Shown here: piece by piece, positions 6,727 to 13,887 of the stretch
Layout of the letters: every line of letters starts with the position of its first letter
Position numbering within the stretch: the stretch's first letter is position 1
Assembly (NCBI GenBank): GCA_964418595.1
Contig: CAYQMF010000135.1
Span: forward strand, 1 to 16,890
DNA: 16,890 nucleotides
Origin: CAYQMF01 sp964418595
GTDB taxonomy: Bacteria; Planctomycetota; UBA1135; UBA2386
Direction: 5' to 3'
The notes under the pieces: generated by a model
Told to the model about the DNA's origin: nothing
The model's input: only the letters and a program-made list of their open reading frames with translations
Databases searched by the model: none
Translations under genes and position numbers: made by a program

Positions 6727-7437
6727 ATGACCACGACGAGCTTCGAGCCGTTTCTGCAGAGGGACTTCCTCGCCTTCGAGAAGCACCGCCAGCGCGACGA
6801 CGAGTTCAACGCCCTGCGCCTCGCCATCCGCCGCAAGCTCAAGCGCCTTGCGGATCACACCAAGGTGCTCGCCAAGGAGCAGGGCGTCGAGTTGGCGGGG
6901 AAGGAGGGGCTCCATCATCCCTATTCCTTCAACGGCTTCCGCGTGCGCGAGCAGCGGTCTTACCTCTGTCGGTCGGACAAGGAGCGCAAGAAGCTCGCGG
7001 CGTTCTTCGGTGACGCGCTCGGCAAGGACGCGGAGACCCACTACATCCAGACCGTGCTCGAACTCGCGATCGACGACCAGGTCGTCGAGGCCGCGTACCG
7101 GGTGCATCCCCAGGCGTGGTGGGATGGGCAGAACCTGAAGAAGAAGGTCGCGCAGGCGGCGGGCCTGGCGGAGTTCGTCGGCATGCTGAACGCGCTGCCG
7201 AAGGGGTTCGGGCTGCGCGTGCAGGATTGGCGGAACGTGCAGTGGGCGGGCTCGGCGCGGCCGGGCGACGTCAAGGAGCTGATGGCGGCCTACACGCCGG
7301 GCGAGCACTGGCTGCACATCGTGCGGGAGCTGCCGAAGGAGGATGCGCTGGCGATGGAACTGGAGGCGCCGCAGTGGCTGGTGGACTCGTTGCTGGCGTT
7401 GTTGCCGGTGTACCGGTTCACGCTGTGGGTGCCGTAG
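6727..7437 (+). CDS. unrecognised soluble protein, 236 aa
   Basis: The protein has no signal peptide or membrane segment and is rich in charged and aromatic residues, so it is probably cytoplasmic. The first third (about 1-60) is helical and basic (KHRQRDDEFNALRLAIRRK); the middle holds YSFNGFRVREQRSYLCRSD (about 74-92) and HPQAWWDGQNLKKK (about 126-139), which look conserved; the C-terminal part is more hydrophobic and ends FTLWVP. I do not recognise the family. ATG 6727 is preferred over an in-frame start at 6676 because that would run back across the divergent gene's start. The next gene follows 11 bases later, so the two form an operon. Confidence 0.75.
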   Translation: MTTTSFEPFLQRDFLAFEKHRQRDDEFNALRLAIRRKLKRLADHTKVLAKEQGVELAGKEGLHHPYSFNGFRVREQRSYLCRSDKERKKLAAFFGDALGKDAETHYIQTVLELAIDDQVVEAAYRVHPQAWWDGQNLKKKVAQAAGLAEFVGMLNALPKGFGLRVQDWRNVQWAGSARPGDVKELMAAYTPGEHWLHIVRELPKEDALAMELEAPQWLVDSLLALLPVYRFTLWVP

Positions 7438-7448
7438 CGGGGGAAGGG

Positions 7449-8447
7449 ATGGCCGACGCCGCGGGACGTCCGATCCAGCTCTCGTTGTTCCCCGACGAGT
7501 TCGAGGTGCAGGCGGCGGCGGTCGCTGCGCTGCGAGATCTCGATCTGGCGCGCGCGCGGGCGCTGCTCGCGCGGGTGCGCCGCAGCAATGCCAGGCTCGT
7601 GAACGTCGGAGTCATCGATGCCGCCCTGACGCTGCTCGAGTCCGTGCTGCGGGCCACACCACCGGACGCTGGTGAACTCGCGCGGGCGTTCACCGCAGCA
7701 GAGAGCACCTGGCGCGCCGGCCAGTTGTCGAAGGCATCGGCGGACTTCGCCGACGGCGTTGTCGCTGCCTACTGGCGGCGCCACGGCGGCGATGCGACCT
7801 TTCTCGACGCCGGCGCGACCGTGCATCGCGGCCTCGTCGATCTGCTCATGGGCGACCCCCGCGCGGCGCGCCATCACCTCCGCGTCAGCCTCGAGGCTGA
7901 CTGCGCGCACCGTGCCGACCTGTGGAGCTACCTCGGCGACGCGTCGGTCGCACTCGAGCGCACCGCGGAGGCCGGCGCTTGCTACGTACGAGCCTTGCTT
8001 CTCGGCGCCGGCGACGTGGACTTCCTCCGGCTTCGCCACCCGCAGCTCGGCGCGCTGTACACGGAGCTGCGGCAGAGCGACGCATGCGCTCGCGAACTCG
8101 TATTCGTGTACGCCTGGCTGCGCCGCATCCTCGACGTCCCGCGCGAGAACGGTTGGCTTGTAGACCACGCTGTGCGCATCGAGGGCGAGACGAGGCTCGA
8201 GCCAGCAGCGTTCACGGACGGTGGCGACGCCCCGTCGGCGGAAGCCGGAAAGACCCGGCTGGGTGGCCATGAGCCCGAGGTTTCTGCGCGCCGACTCCGA
8301 CGCTTTGCGTGGCTTCTCTACTGCGACTGTTCGACTCGGCGCGGCGCGGTCGTAGTCGCCCGCCGGGAAGAGATGGCTGAGTTGGAGCCGGAGTTGTTCA
8401 GGGAGGTCATGCGGGAGTACGAGGCGCGGGAGACGCAGAATCGGTAG
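7449..8447 (+). CDS. helical-repeat (TPR-like) protein of unknown function, 332 aa
   Basis: ATG 7449 is preceded directly by GGGGGAAGGG, a strong ribosome-binding sequence though set very close to the start. After a short N-terminal piece (RPIQLSLFPDEFE), residues about 20-215 are Ala/Leu/Arg-rich helices in pairs, for example DLARARALLARVRR, GDPRAARHHLRVSLEADC and WSYLGDASVALERTAEAGACYVRALLLGAG; the last of these closely follows the tetratricopeptide pattern. The C-terminal third (about 225-332) is different, with WLLYCDCSTRR and a charged helix. No signal is present, so it is likely cytoplasmic and may bind a partner such as the upstream gene's product. Function is not recognised. Confidence 0.78.
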   Translation: MADAAGRPIQLSLFPDEFEVQAAAVAALRDLDLARARALLARVRRSNARLVNVGVIDAALTLLESVLRATPPDAGELARAFTAAESTWRAGQLSKASADFADGVVAAYWRRHGGDATFLDAGATVHRGLVDLLMGDPRAARHHLRVSLEADCAHRADLWSYLGDASVALERTAEAGACYVRALLLGAGDVDFLRLRHPQLGALYTELRQSDACARELVFVYAWLRRILDVPRENGWLVDHAVRIEGETRLEPAAFTDGGDAPSAEAGKTRLGGHEPEVSARRLRRFAWLLYCDCSTRRGAVVVARREEMAELEPELFREVMREYEARETQNR

Positions 8448-9460
8448 TGGCAACGGATCGCGGCCCCATTGAAGCTGCGACGCCCGGCGACGAAGACGCC
8501 GGGCGTCGCAGCGCAATGGGGCCGCGCGCCGAAGCGCGCGGAAGGGCGAACACGTGGAACCCGACCGTGGGGCCCGCGTCCGTCGTGCGGCAACTGCACG
8601 AACTCGGGCGCGAGCCGGCGTCGGTCGAAGTGCGGCGAGGTGGCGAGAAGGACGATCGCGCGATGCGGAGCACGAGCACCGTGGCGGAGGATGGGTCGTT
8701 CGCGGTACCGAGCCTGGAGCCGGGCGACTGGCGGCTTCGCGTGCGCTACCGGGTCTCTGGCCACCCGGTGGAGACCGAGCCACTGGCCTTGCTCATGGGC
8801 CTCCGCGAAGGGGAGGTGCGAGAAGTGTCGCTGGACGTGTCCGGTCTCGCGCACGCGCCGTGCACGGGGAGCGTGAAGGTGAACGACGCGCCGCACGTGG
8901 GCGCGTTCACGATCCAGGTGGAGCGGCGGGGCAGCGACGAGCAGGTCCACGTACTCGAGTTCGCGGCTCACACCGACGCCGCGGGGGGCTTTCGCTGTCT
9001 GCTTCCCCCCGGCCGACGTCGGGTGCTCGTGGAGGTCGGGGACGAGGCCGCGTGCCTCTCGCCACTGCCGTCGGACTTCGTTGATGCGTCCGTCGAGGCG
9101 TCGGCACACGTCGACTTCCGCATCGACGCGGTGGTGGTCGATGTCGTCACGCGTCGGGCCGATGGCGAACTCCTCGACGCACCGTGGGAGATCCTCGGCG
9201 AGCGACCCCGGTCGTGGCTGGCGCACGTCGCGCCGGGTACATGGCGCGCGGTGCTCGCGCCGGGCCGCTACGAAGTCGCGGTGCGGCGCGCGGGGCTTCT
9301 CGACTTCGCGCAGTTTCGCGCTTGGGCCCTCGGGCGTCTCGAACGCGGTGTTCTGCCGGACGCACTGGACATCGATGTGCCCGCCGGCGAGATCGTCGTG
9401 CCCGCGGGGCAGGCGCGCGCGCGGGTCGAGATCGTGGTGCCGGAGGCGGCGGGGTACTGA
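8447..9460 (+). CDS. beta-sandwich-rich protein, probably 5'-truncated
   Basis: The frame opens at GTG 8447, overlapping the previous stop by one base, but the first about 32 codons lie in the strong hairpins and have no protein-like character. Convincing coding sequence begins near 8550. It then shows repeated beta-sandwich units in the style of carboxypeptidase-regulatory or Ig-like domains: DGSFAVPSLEPGDWRLRVRY, a second unit around GGFRCLLPPGRRRVLVEVG, and a third around WRAVLAPGRYEVAVRR. Such units usually sit in tandem in large exported proteins with a signal peptide; none is present here. The simplest reading is the C-terminal remnant of such a protein. ATG 8516 is an alternative start. 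It ends with TGA at 9458-9460. Confidence 0.6.
   Translation: MATDRGPIEAATPGDEDAGRRSAMGPRAEARGRANTWNPTVGPASVVRQLHELGREPASVEVRRGGEKDDRAMRSTSTVAEDGSFAVPSLEPGDWRLRVRYRVSGHPVETEPLALLMGLREGEVREVSLDVSGLAHAPCTGSVKVNDAPHVGAFTIQVERRGSDEQVHVLEFAAHTDAAGGFRCLLPPGRRRVLVEVGDEAACLSPLPSDFVDASVEASAHVDFRIDAVVVDVVTRRADGELLDAPWEILGERPRSWLAHVAPGTWRAVLAPGRYEVAVRRAGLLDFAQFRAWALGRLERGVLPDALDIDVPAGEIVVPAGQARARVEIVVPEAAGY
8459..8526. repeat. very strong 29-bp hairpin (candidate terminator or palindromic element)
   Basis: Bases 8459-8471 pair perfectly with 8514-8526 (13 bp); after a 2/1 internal loop, 8474-8489 pair perfectly with 8497-8512 (16 bp) around the 7-nt loop ACGAAGA. It starts 12 bases after the stop of the helical-repeat gene, as a terminator would, but has no U-tract. 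A second small hairpin (6 bp, CGAA loop, 8524-8539) directly abuts it. Neither arm matches the repeat family at 13.6 and 16.1-16.4 kb apart from general GC richness. Confidence 0.8.
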
Positions 9461-9470
9461 GCCGTGCGCT

Positions 9471-9491
9471 CCGGCGATGGACCATCGTCGG
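9471..9491 (+). terminator. possible terminator hairpin
   Basis: A 9-bp stem (9471-9479 with 9483-9491, one G-T pair) closes the triloop GAC ten bases after the stop at 9460. No T run follows, so it would be a weak or factor-dependent terminator. Confidence 0.35.
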
Positions 9492-9591
9492 GGCGACCGG
9501 GGCTGCTCAGGCACACGGAAGAACGCGTTGCGGTCCACGTCTGAGGGCCCGCGCCGTCTTGCTCCGGCGCCAAGCGATGCCTCGACCAGCC

Positions 9592-10047
9592 ATGCACGAA
9601 CTCACGAACGCGTCCGCGACCAGGATCCGACTCGCCGCAACCCGCGCCGCCCAACGTGGGTTCACCCTCGTGGAAGTCATGGTCGTGATCGTGATCCTCG
9701 GAGTGCTGGCGACGATCGTCACGCGCAACGTGATGGGCGAGGCTGCCAGAGCGCGCGTCAAGTTGTGCGAGAGCCAGGTCCTCGATCTCCAGAGCGCGGT
9801 CGACCTGTACCGCTTGCACAACCAGAAGCCGCCGGAGGGCTGGAACGTGCTCCTGGCACCGGACTCCACCGGCGAGGCGTACCTCAAGCTGAAGGTTGTC
9901 CCCACGGACCCTTGGGGCCAGGAGTTGATCCTCAGACGTGCCGATCGCAACGATCGGGTGTTCGTGCTCAGCCTCGGTCTCGACGGCCAGGAGGGTACGG
10001 AGGATGACATCAGCTCCGAGACCGTCCGCGACCGGAAACCGAAGTGA
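9592..10047 (+). CDS. gspG: GspG-like type II secretion / type IV pilin-like pseudopilin, 151 aa
   Basis: The class III leader ends at Gly23, followed by FTLVEVMVVIVILGVLATIV; Phe at +1 and Glu28 at +5 are the hallmarks cut and methylated by the prepilin peptidase, and the hydrophobic helix then spans the inner membrane until assembly. The globular part follows the major-pseudopilin pattern: a long helix to about residue 75, then VVPTDPWGQELILR (about 100-113) and SLGLDGQEGTEDDI (about 127-140), the Asp-rich loop that binds calcium in GspG. Length fits the family. No other secretion genes are next to it, so it is an orphan relative to this window. Start ATG 9592 gives the more usual leader; ATG 9577 would add five residues. 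Confidence 0.9.
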   Translation: MHELTNASATRIRLAATRAAQRGFTLVEVMVVIVILGVLATIVTRNVMGEAARARVKLCESQVLDLQSAVDLYRLHNQKPPEGWNVLLAPDSTGEAYLKLKVVPTDPWGQELILRRADRNDRVFVLSLGLDGQEGTEDDISSETVRDRKPK

Positions 10048-10474
10048 GCTTGTCGGCACAGTCGTCGGGGACATCGTGTGCCCGGGCATCTCGCCGCTCG
10101 CGCATCGCGGGCCGCCGCCGTAGAGCGGCCCACGATCCACGAACACCGCGCAGCCTCCGGCGCACGACCGCCGCGCCTTCCTCGCACTCGGCGGGGGCGC
10201 CGTCCTCGGAACGCGCACCCCGTCGACCTACCAGGCTCGACGCGACGACGGCTTCGGCGAAGTGAGGGTTCGCCGGTCGGAGAGGAAGGTGCTTGTCCGC
10301 GGCGCACGCAGAACGAGGCGCAAGGGTTCTCACGCAGCGCACCCGGACCGCCTGGTATGTCGACCATGTGGACATGCGCGAAGTGCAGCGAGAGCCTCGT
10401 CTGGCCGCAGGGGCCGACGACGCTGAAGGACATCGATGGCAGCGAGGTCGGTGGATGGCGACGGTCGACTGCGC
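10048..10474. other. gene-free stretch with a hairpin and possible gene debris
   Basis: No intact gene is visible. A 7-bp hairpin with a 9-nt loop (10109-10115 with 10125-10131) lies 61 bases after the gspG stop and might end its transcript. Further on, one plus frame near 10183-10230 reads HDRRAFLALGGGAVLGT, like a twin-arginine signal but without a start codon. Another plus frame from ATG 10357 reads MSTMWTCAKCSES, like the first half of a zinc ribbon, and runs 48 codons to 10503 into the antisense of the kelch gene. Both look like fragments rather than working genes. Confidence 0.5.
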
Positions 10475-12601
10475 TCAGCCGCCGATCGTCAGCTCCTGGC
10501 TGAGGCTCAGCGTGACGCCGATCGGCGAGGCGGGGTCGGCGATCGCGGCTTGCGCGCGCAGGGCGACGCCGCGCAGGGCGGCGTGCGGCGGGAGCGTCAC
10601 GACCGCGCTCGCGAAGGCCTCGGCGTTGGTGGCGTCGGGGAGGAACACGGCGCTCGTCGGATCGACGGCCAGCCGGCAGGGCCCGATGGGCAAGTCGGCA
10701 GCGCGCCCGATCAGCCACGCGACGGCGGCGTGCCGGCGCGGTTGCTGGAGGGGCAGCCGATCCCAGATCTGCAGCTCGAACGGTGCGCCGAGGTACGGCG
10801 CGAGCGGCGTACGCAGGCCGAGGCTCGTGCTTGCACAGCCGCCGCTGCCGAGGCTCGTCTGGCCTGACCTGCCGAGGTGGTAGTTGCCGCGCACGAAGGC
10901 CGGCGCGCCGGCGGCGCGCGCTTCGCCGAACGCGAGCGGAGCGCCGTGCAGCGGATCGACGACGAGCATGAGCGGGTTGCGCGTGGTCGGCAGGGTGGTC
11001 GTGTTCTGCCAGCCGTTGGCGCCGAGGACGAACACGTGACTCTCGCCGAGGCCGCCGGCGACCACGAGGCGCGAAGTCGCGGGGTCTACGACCATCGCGT
11101 GGCGCGTGAGCGCGAGCGGCAGATCGGCGATGCGTCGCCAGTCGCGGCCGTCCCACTCCCAGGCGTCGCTGCGACTCGGGCCCACGAATGTGCTGGAGCC
11201 GCCGGTCATGACGATCGTGCGTCGCGCAGGGTCGAAGGCGGCGGCGTGCCCGAGGCGCGCCGGCGGCACAGTGATGGAAGGGCGCTGCGTCCAGGTGATG
11301 CCGTCGTACTCCCAGGTGTCGTTGGCCACCGCCAGCGTCGACAAGGCCCCGCCGTGCAGGACGATGACGCGGCGGTTGGTGTCGTAGGTCAGGGTGTGCC
11401 AGAAGCGCGCCGGAGGCGAGGTGATCGGCGGCGCCTGGCTCCACCGCGTGCCGTGGAACTCCCACGTGTCGCCGAGCGCTCCGGCACTCTGACCGCCGAA
11501 CAGCACGGTGCGACCGCGCGCGCCGTCGAAGGCGAGCGCGTGGTAGGCGCGGGCCGCGGGCACGGCGATCGCGAGCGTGACCCACCGGGTGCCGTCCCAC
11601 TCGGAGTGCATGCACTGCCGGATGTTCGCGTCGTACGGCAGCGCGACCACGCGGTTGCGCAGCGGGTCCTGGGCGATCGCGAGGCGGTCCGGCTCGCCGA
11701 GCGGCGTGGACCGGCCCGCCACCGCCGTCCAGCGCGTGCCGTCGAAGGCCCAGGTGCGATCGTCGTCGGGGAAGCTCGTGCCGCCGGTCATCACCACGCG
11801 CCGCAGCGACGCGTCGTACGCCATCGCCGGCAGCATGCGCGCGGGCACGATGAGCGTCGTCGGGATCTGCTGCCAGGCCCTTCCGTCGTACTCCCACGTG
11901 TCTGCGAGCATCTGGTTGTTCGGGTCGATGCCGCCGAAGACGACCAGGCGGTGGCGCGCTTCGTCGAACGCGGCGCCGGCGTAGTTGCGCAGGGCGGGGC
12001 TGGACGCAGGCGTGTGTCGCGTCCACCGCGTGCCGTTCCAGTCCCAGAGGTCATCGACCGCACCACCGCCGTAGAGATAGGAGCGGGCGGTGGCGGGGTC
12101 GTAGCTCAACGCATGGCCGTCGCGCGCCGACGGGCCGGCCCCTGCGGCGCGCAGGGTCCAGTCGCGACCGTCCCATTCCCACAGGTCGTCGAGCCGACCC
12201 TTGGCGTTGGCGCCGCCGAACATCACCGTCTTGCCGCGGGCGCGGTCGAAGGTCATCGCGTGCACGCTGCGCGCCGCGGGGTTGGTCGTGGGATAGCGGC
12301 GGCGCCATCGTTCGCCGTCGTACTCCCACGTCTCGCCGGAGAAGTCGCCATCGGCGCGGACGCCGCCGAACACCACCAGCGTGTTGCGCAGCGAGTCGAA
12401 CGCCGCGGCGTGTCCGCTGCGCGTGGCCGGGCCGTTGCTGCCGCGCAGCCACACGCCGTCGGTGCGCTCCCACGTGTCGGCGGTCGGGCGACCGACGTTG
12501 TCGGCGTGGAGCGAACCGCCGAAGAGGATGAGCCGCTCGCGCGCGGTGTCGAAGGCGAGCGCGCTTCCCGCTCGACCGGGCGGCGCGTGGTCGGCGGGCA
12601 A
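10475..12601 (-). CDS. secreted kelch-repeat protein, 708 aa, signal peptide apparently frameshifted
   Basis: The protein contains about eleven kelch-type repeats of roughly 50 residues (pattern R-x-x-HA-x-AFD ... VVFGG ... DTWEYDG-x-x-W), enough for one or two beta-propellers, over residues about 10-560. The last about 130 residues, from GSGGCASTSLG to ELTIGG, form a separate all-beta tail of the kind attached to many planctomycete secreted proteins. The first available start is TTG 12601, inside the expected mature chain. Just upstream the same frame reads LLLSATLGAQDTW, a normal signal-peptide end, but has no start; ATG 12690 lies in another frame. One base missing from the five-base G run at 12663-12667 would join them. 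Substrate or ligand is unknown; such propellers usually bind proteins or glycans outside the cell. Confidence 0.85.
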   Translation of the reverse strand: MPADHAPPGRAGSALAFDTARERLILFGGSLHADNVGRPTADTWERTDGVWLRGSNGPATRSGHAAAFDSLRNTLVVFGGVRADGDFSGETWEYDGERWRRRYPTTNPAARSVHAMTFDRARGKTVMFGGANAKGRLDDLWEWDGRDWTLRAAGAGPSARDGHALSYDPATARSYLYGGGAVDDLWDWNGTRWTRHTPASSPALRNYAGAAFDEARHRLVVFGGIDPNNQMLADTWEYDGRAWQQIPTTLIVPARMLPAMAYDASLRRVVMTGGTSFPDDDRTWAFDGTRWTAVAGRSTPLGEPDRLAIAQDPLRNRVVALPYDANIRQCMHSEWDGTRWVTLAIAVPAARAYHALAFDGARGRTVLFGGQSAGALGDTWEFHGTRWSQAPPITSPPARFWHTLTYDTNRRVIVLHGGALSTLAVANDTWEYDGITWTQRPSITVPPARLGHAAAFDPARRTIVMTGGSSTFVGPSRSDAWEWDGRDWRRIADLPLALTRHAMVVDPATSRLVVAGGLGESHVFVLGANGWQNTTTLPTTRNPLMLVVDPLHGAPLAFGEARAAGAPAFVRGNYHLGRSGQTSLGSGGCASTSLGLRTPLAPYLGAPFELQIWDRLPLQQPRRHAAVAWLIGRAADLPIGPCRLAVDPTSAVFLPDATNAEAFASAVVTLPPHAALRGVALRAQAAIADPASPIGVTLSLSQELTIGG

Positions 12602-12690
12602 CCAGGTGTCCTGGGCACCGAGGGTGGCACTGAGGAGGAGGGGAACCCCGAGGCGGCAGGCCGGGGGACGGCAGGGATTGCATTCGTCAT
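12602..12690 (-). pseudogene. frame-displaced signal-peptide coding region of the kelch gene
   Basis: ATG 12690 reads MTNAIPAVP, and after a one-base shift in the run at 12663-12667 continues PACRLGVPLLLSATLGAQ directly into the kelch frame. This makes a standard signal peptide with cleavage after GAQ or LGA. It may be a genuine mutation, an assembly or homopolymer sequencing error, or less likely programmed slippage. Confidence 0.55.
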
Positions 12691-12711
12691 CGGTCTTCCG
12701 GGCACGGCGAC

Positions 12712-12733
12712 GAACGGCGGAGGGGCGCCGTTC
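12712..12733 (-). terminator. possible terminator hairpin after the pseudouridine synthase gene
   Basis: A perfect 8-bp stem (12712-12719 with 12726-12733) with a 6-nt loop lies 83 bases downstream of the minus-strand stop at 12816 and 22 bases before the kelch ATG. It could end the rRNA-modification transcript. There is no U-tract. Confidence 0.3.
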
Positions 12734-12815
12734 TCGACGGCGCGCGCAGAGCGCGAAGCGCGTGTCCGGCGAACGGTGCGCGGCGTGGATTCGTCGCGGA
12801 AGAATGTCCGCGTCG

Positions 12816-13568
12816 TCAGGTGGGCTTGCGCGTCGCAGCGCGCAATCGCTGTAGCTCCGTCGCGTTCAGCGCGCGCACTTCACCCGCGGCGAGCGAGCCG
12901 AGGCCGATCGGTCCGATCGCGATCCGATGCAGCGTCACGACCTCGACTCCGCAGGCCGACGCCATCCGTCGGATCTGCCGGTTCTTGCCCTCGTGCAGGG
13001 TGAGGCGGGCGCGGCGCCCGCCGTCGAAGGTCTCGATCCCGACCGGACGCAGCGCGGTCCCGTCGTCGAGCGTCATCCCGTCGCGCATGCGCGCGACGCT
13101 CGTCGCGGTGAGCGGCGCGTCGAACGCGACCTCGTACACCTTCGCGACCTCGACGTCGGGCCCGGTGATCCGCTCGGCGAGCTGCGTGTCGTTGGTGAGC
13201 AGGAGCAGACCGCTGCTGTCGCGGTCGAGCCGGCCCACCGGCGAGACCCACGGCGTGTCGTCGGGAAGGAGGTCGTACACCGTGCGGCGCGCTCGCTCGT
13301 CGGCGCGCGTGGTGACGATGTCGATCGGCTTGTGCAGGGCGAGGTACACCTTGCGCTGCGCCACGACCGCGCGGCCGTCGAGCGTCAGGCGCCCGCGGTC
13401 GGGATCGATCCACCGCGCCGGGTCGCGGACGACGCGACCATCGAGGGTCACGCGACCAGCGGTGACCGCGGCCGCGGCCTGCGTGCGCGACAGCACGCCG
13501 AGCTTGCTGAGTGCGCGCGCGAGGGTCACCCCGGCGCGGGCAGTGCGTCTGGAGCGCGACGAAGGCAT
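12816..13568 (-). CDS. rRNA pseudouridine synthase, RsuA/RluB/RluE/RluF family, 250 aa
   Basis: The protein isomerises uridine to pseudouridine in ribosomal RNA. Residues about 13-58 are an S4 RNA-binding domain (TLARALSKLGVLSRTQAA...GRVTLDG). The catalytic domain follows: KVYLALHKP at 73-81, then GRLDRDSSGLLLLTND at 112-127 with Asp115 the catalytic nucleophile, and the late HEGKNRQIRRM motif typical of this family. The exact site (16S or 23S position) cannot be told from sequence alone, so no symbol is given. ATG 13568 is chosen; an in-frame start further upstream would only add Arg/Pro-rich sequence. It is transcribed away from the large secreted gene and toward the kelch gene, from which it is separated by about 125 bases and a hairpin. 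Confidence 0.93.
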   Translation of the reverse strand: MPSSRSRRTARAGVTLARALSKLGVLSRTQAAAAVTAGRVTLDGRVVRDPARWIDPDRGRLTLDGRAVVAQRKVYLALHKPIDIVTTRADERARRTVYDLLPDDTPWVSPVGRLDRDSSGLLLLTNDTQLAERITGPDVEVAKVYEVAFDAPLTATSVARMRDGMTLDDGTALRPVGIETFDGGRRARLTLHEGKNRQIRRMASACGVEVVTLHRIAIGPIGLGSLAAGEVRALNATELQRLRAATRKPT

Positions 13569-13636
13569 GCGAGGAAGGCACCATAGCGGGAGGGCGGGGA
13601 TGGAGCGTCGGAGTCGGAGCGCCGGGTGACGCGGGT

Positions 13637-13692
13637 CGGGCTCGGGCACGGCAGCGCGGCGAAGCCGCGCTGCCTGGCACGGGCTCGTTCAC
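13637..13692 (-). repeat. interspersed hairpin repeat, copy A
   Basis: On the minus strand the element starts GTGAACGAGCCCGTGCC and ends GTGCCCGAGCCCG. Between the ends is a perfect 11-bp palindrome (13650-13660 with 13664-13674) around a GAA triloop; its core is GCGAAGC, a known exceptionally stable DNA mini-hairpin. Confidence 0.75.
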
Positions 13693-13723
13693 GGGACGGG
13701 CACGGGGGGGAAAGGGGGGGGGG
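13693..13723 (+). other. G-quadruplex-type motif
   Basis: Four G runs (3, 3, 7 and 10 G) are separated by loops AC, CAC and AAA, fitting the standard G-quadruplex pattern on the plus strand. It lies 165 bases upstream of the start of the secreted protein gene and follows directly on repeat copy A. A further AAAGGAGGG continues the purine tract. Confidence 0.7.
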
Positions 13724-13887
13724 AAAGGAGGGCACACGGGGGGCACGAACGGAACGGGGCACGGGCCCACGCGCCGCGTCGCGCGCGGGCGAGCGGAGTC
13801 GGGGCAACAAGGCACCGGTTCCTTGTCCGCATGAGGGCGAATCCTCCGTCCTGGGTGGCTGGACATTCCCTTTCCCTCCAGCCGCTC

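Larger units (their letters stand above)
13569..13887. other. intergenic region with repeat copy, G runs and hairpin
   Basis: This divergent gap holds one copy of the interspersed repeat (13637-13692), then four G runs of 3, 3, 7 and 10 bases (13693-13723), and a 6-bp hairpin with an 8-nt loop containing ACCGGT (13807-13826). Promoters for both the minus-strand rRNA enzyme and the plus-strand secreted protein should lie here, but I cannot point to canonical boxes. Confidence 0.55.

Noticed and set aside
4981..7317. Extending the TraB-like gene upstream to a 778-codon frame
   Set aside because: The extra sequence is the out-of-frame translation of the outer-membrane-like gene; the lipoprotein signal at 5871 marks the real start.
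10877..13003. 708-codon plus-strand open frame opposite the kelch gene
   Set aside because: It is Arg/Gly/Ala/His-rich with no motif, and lies opposite clear kelch repeats; an artefact of high G+C codon bias.
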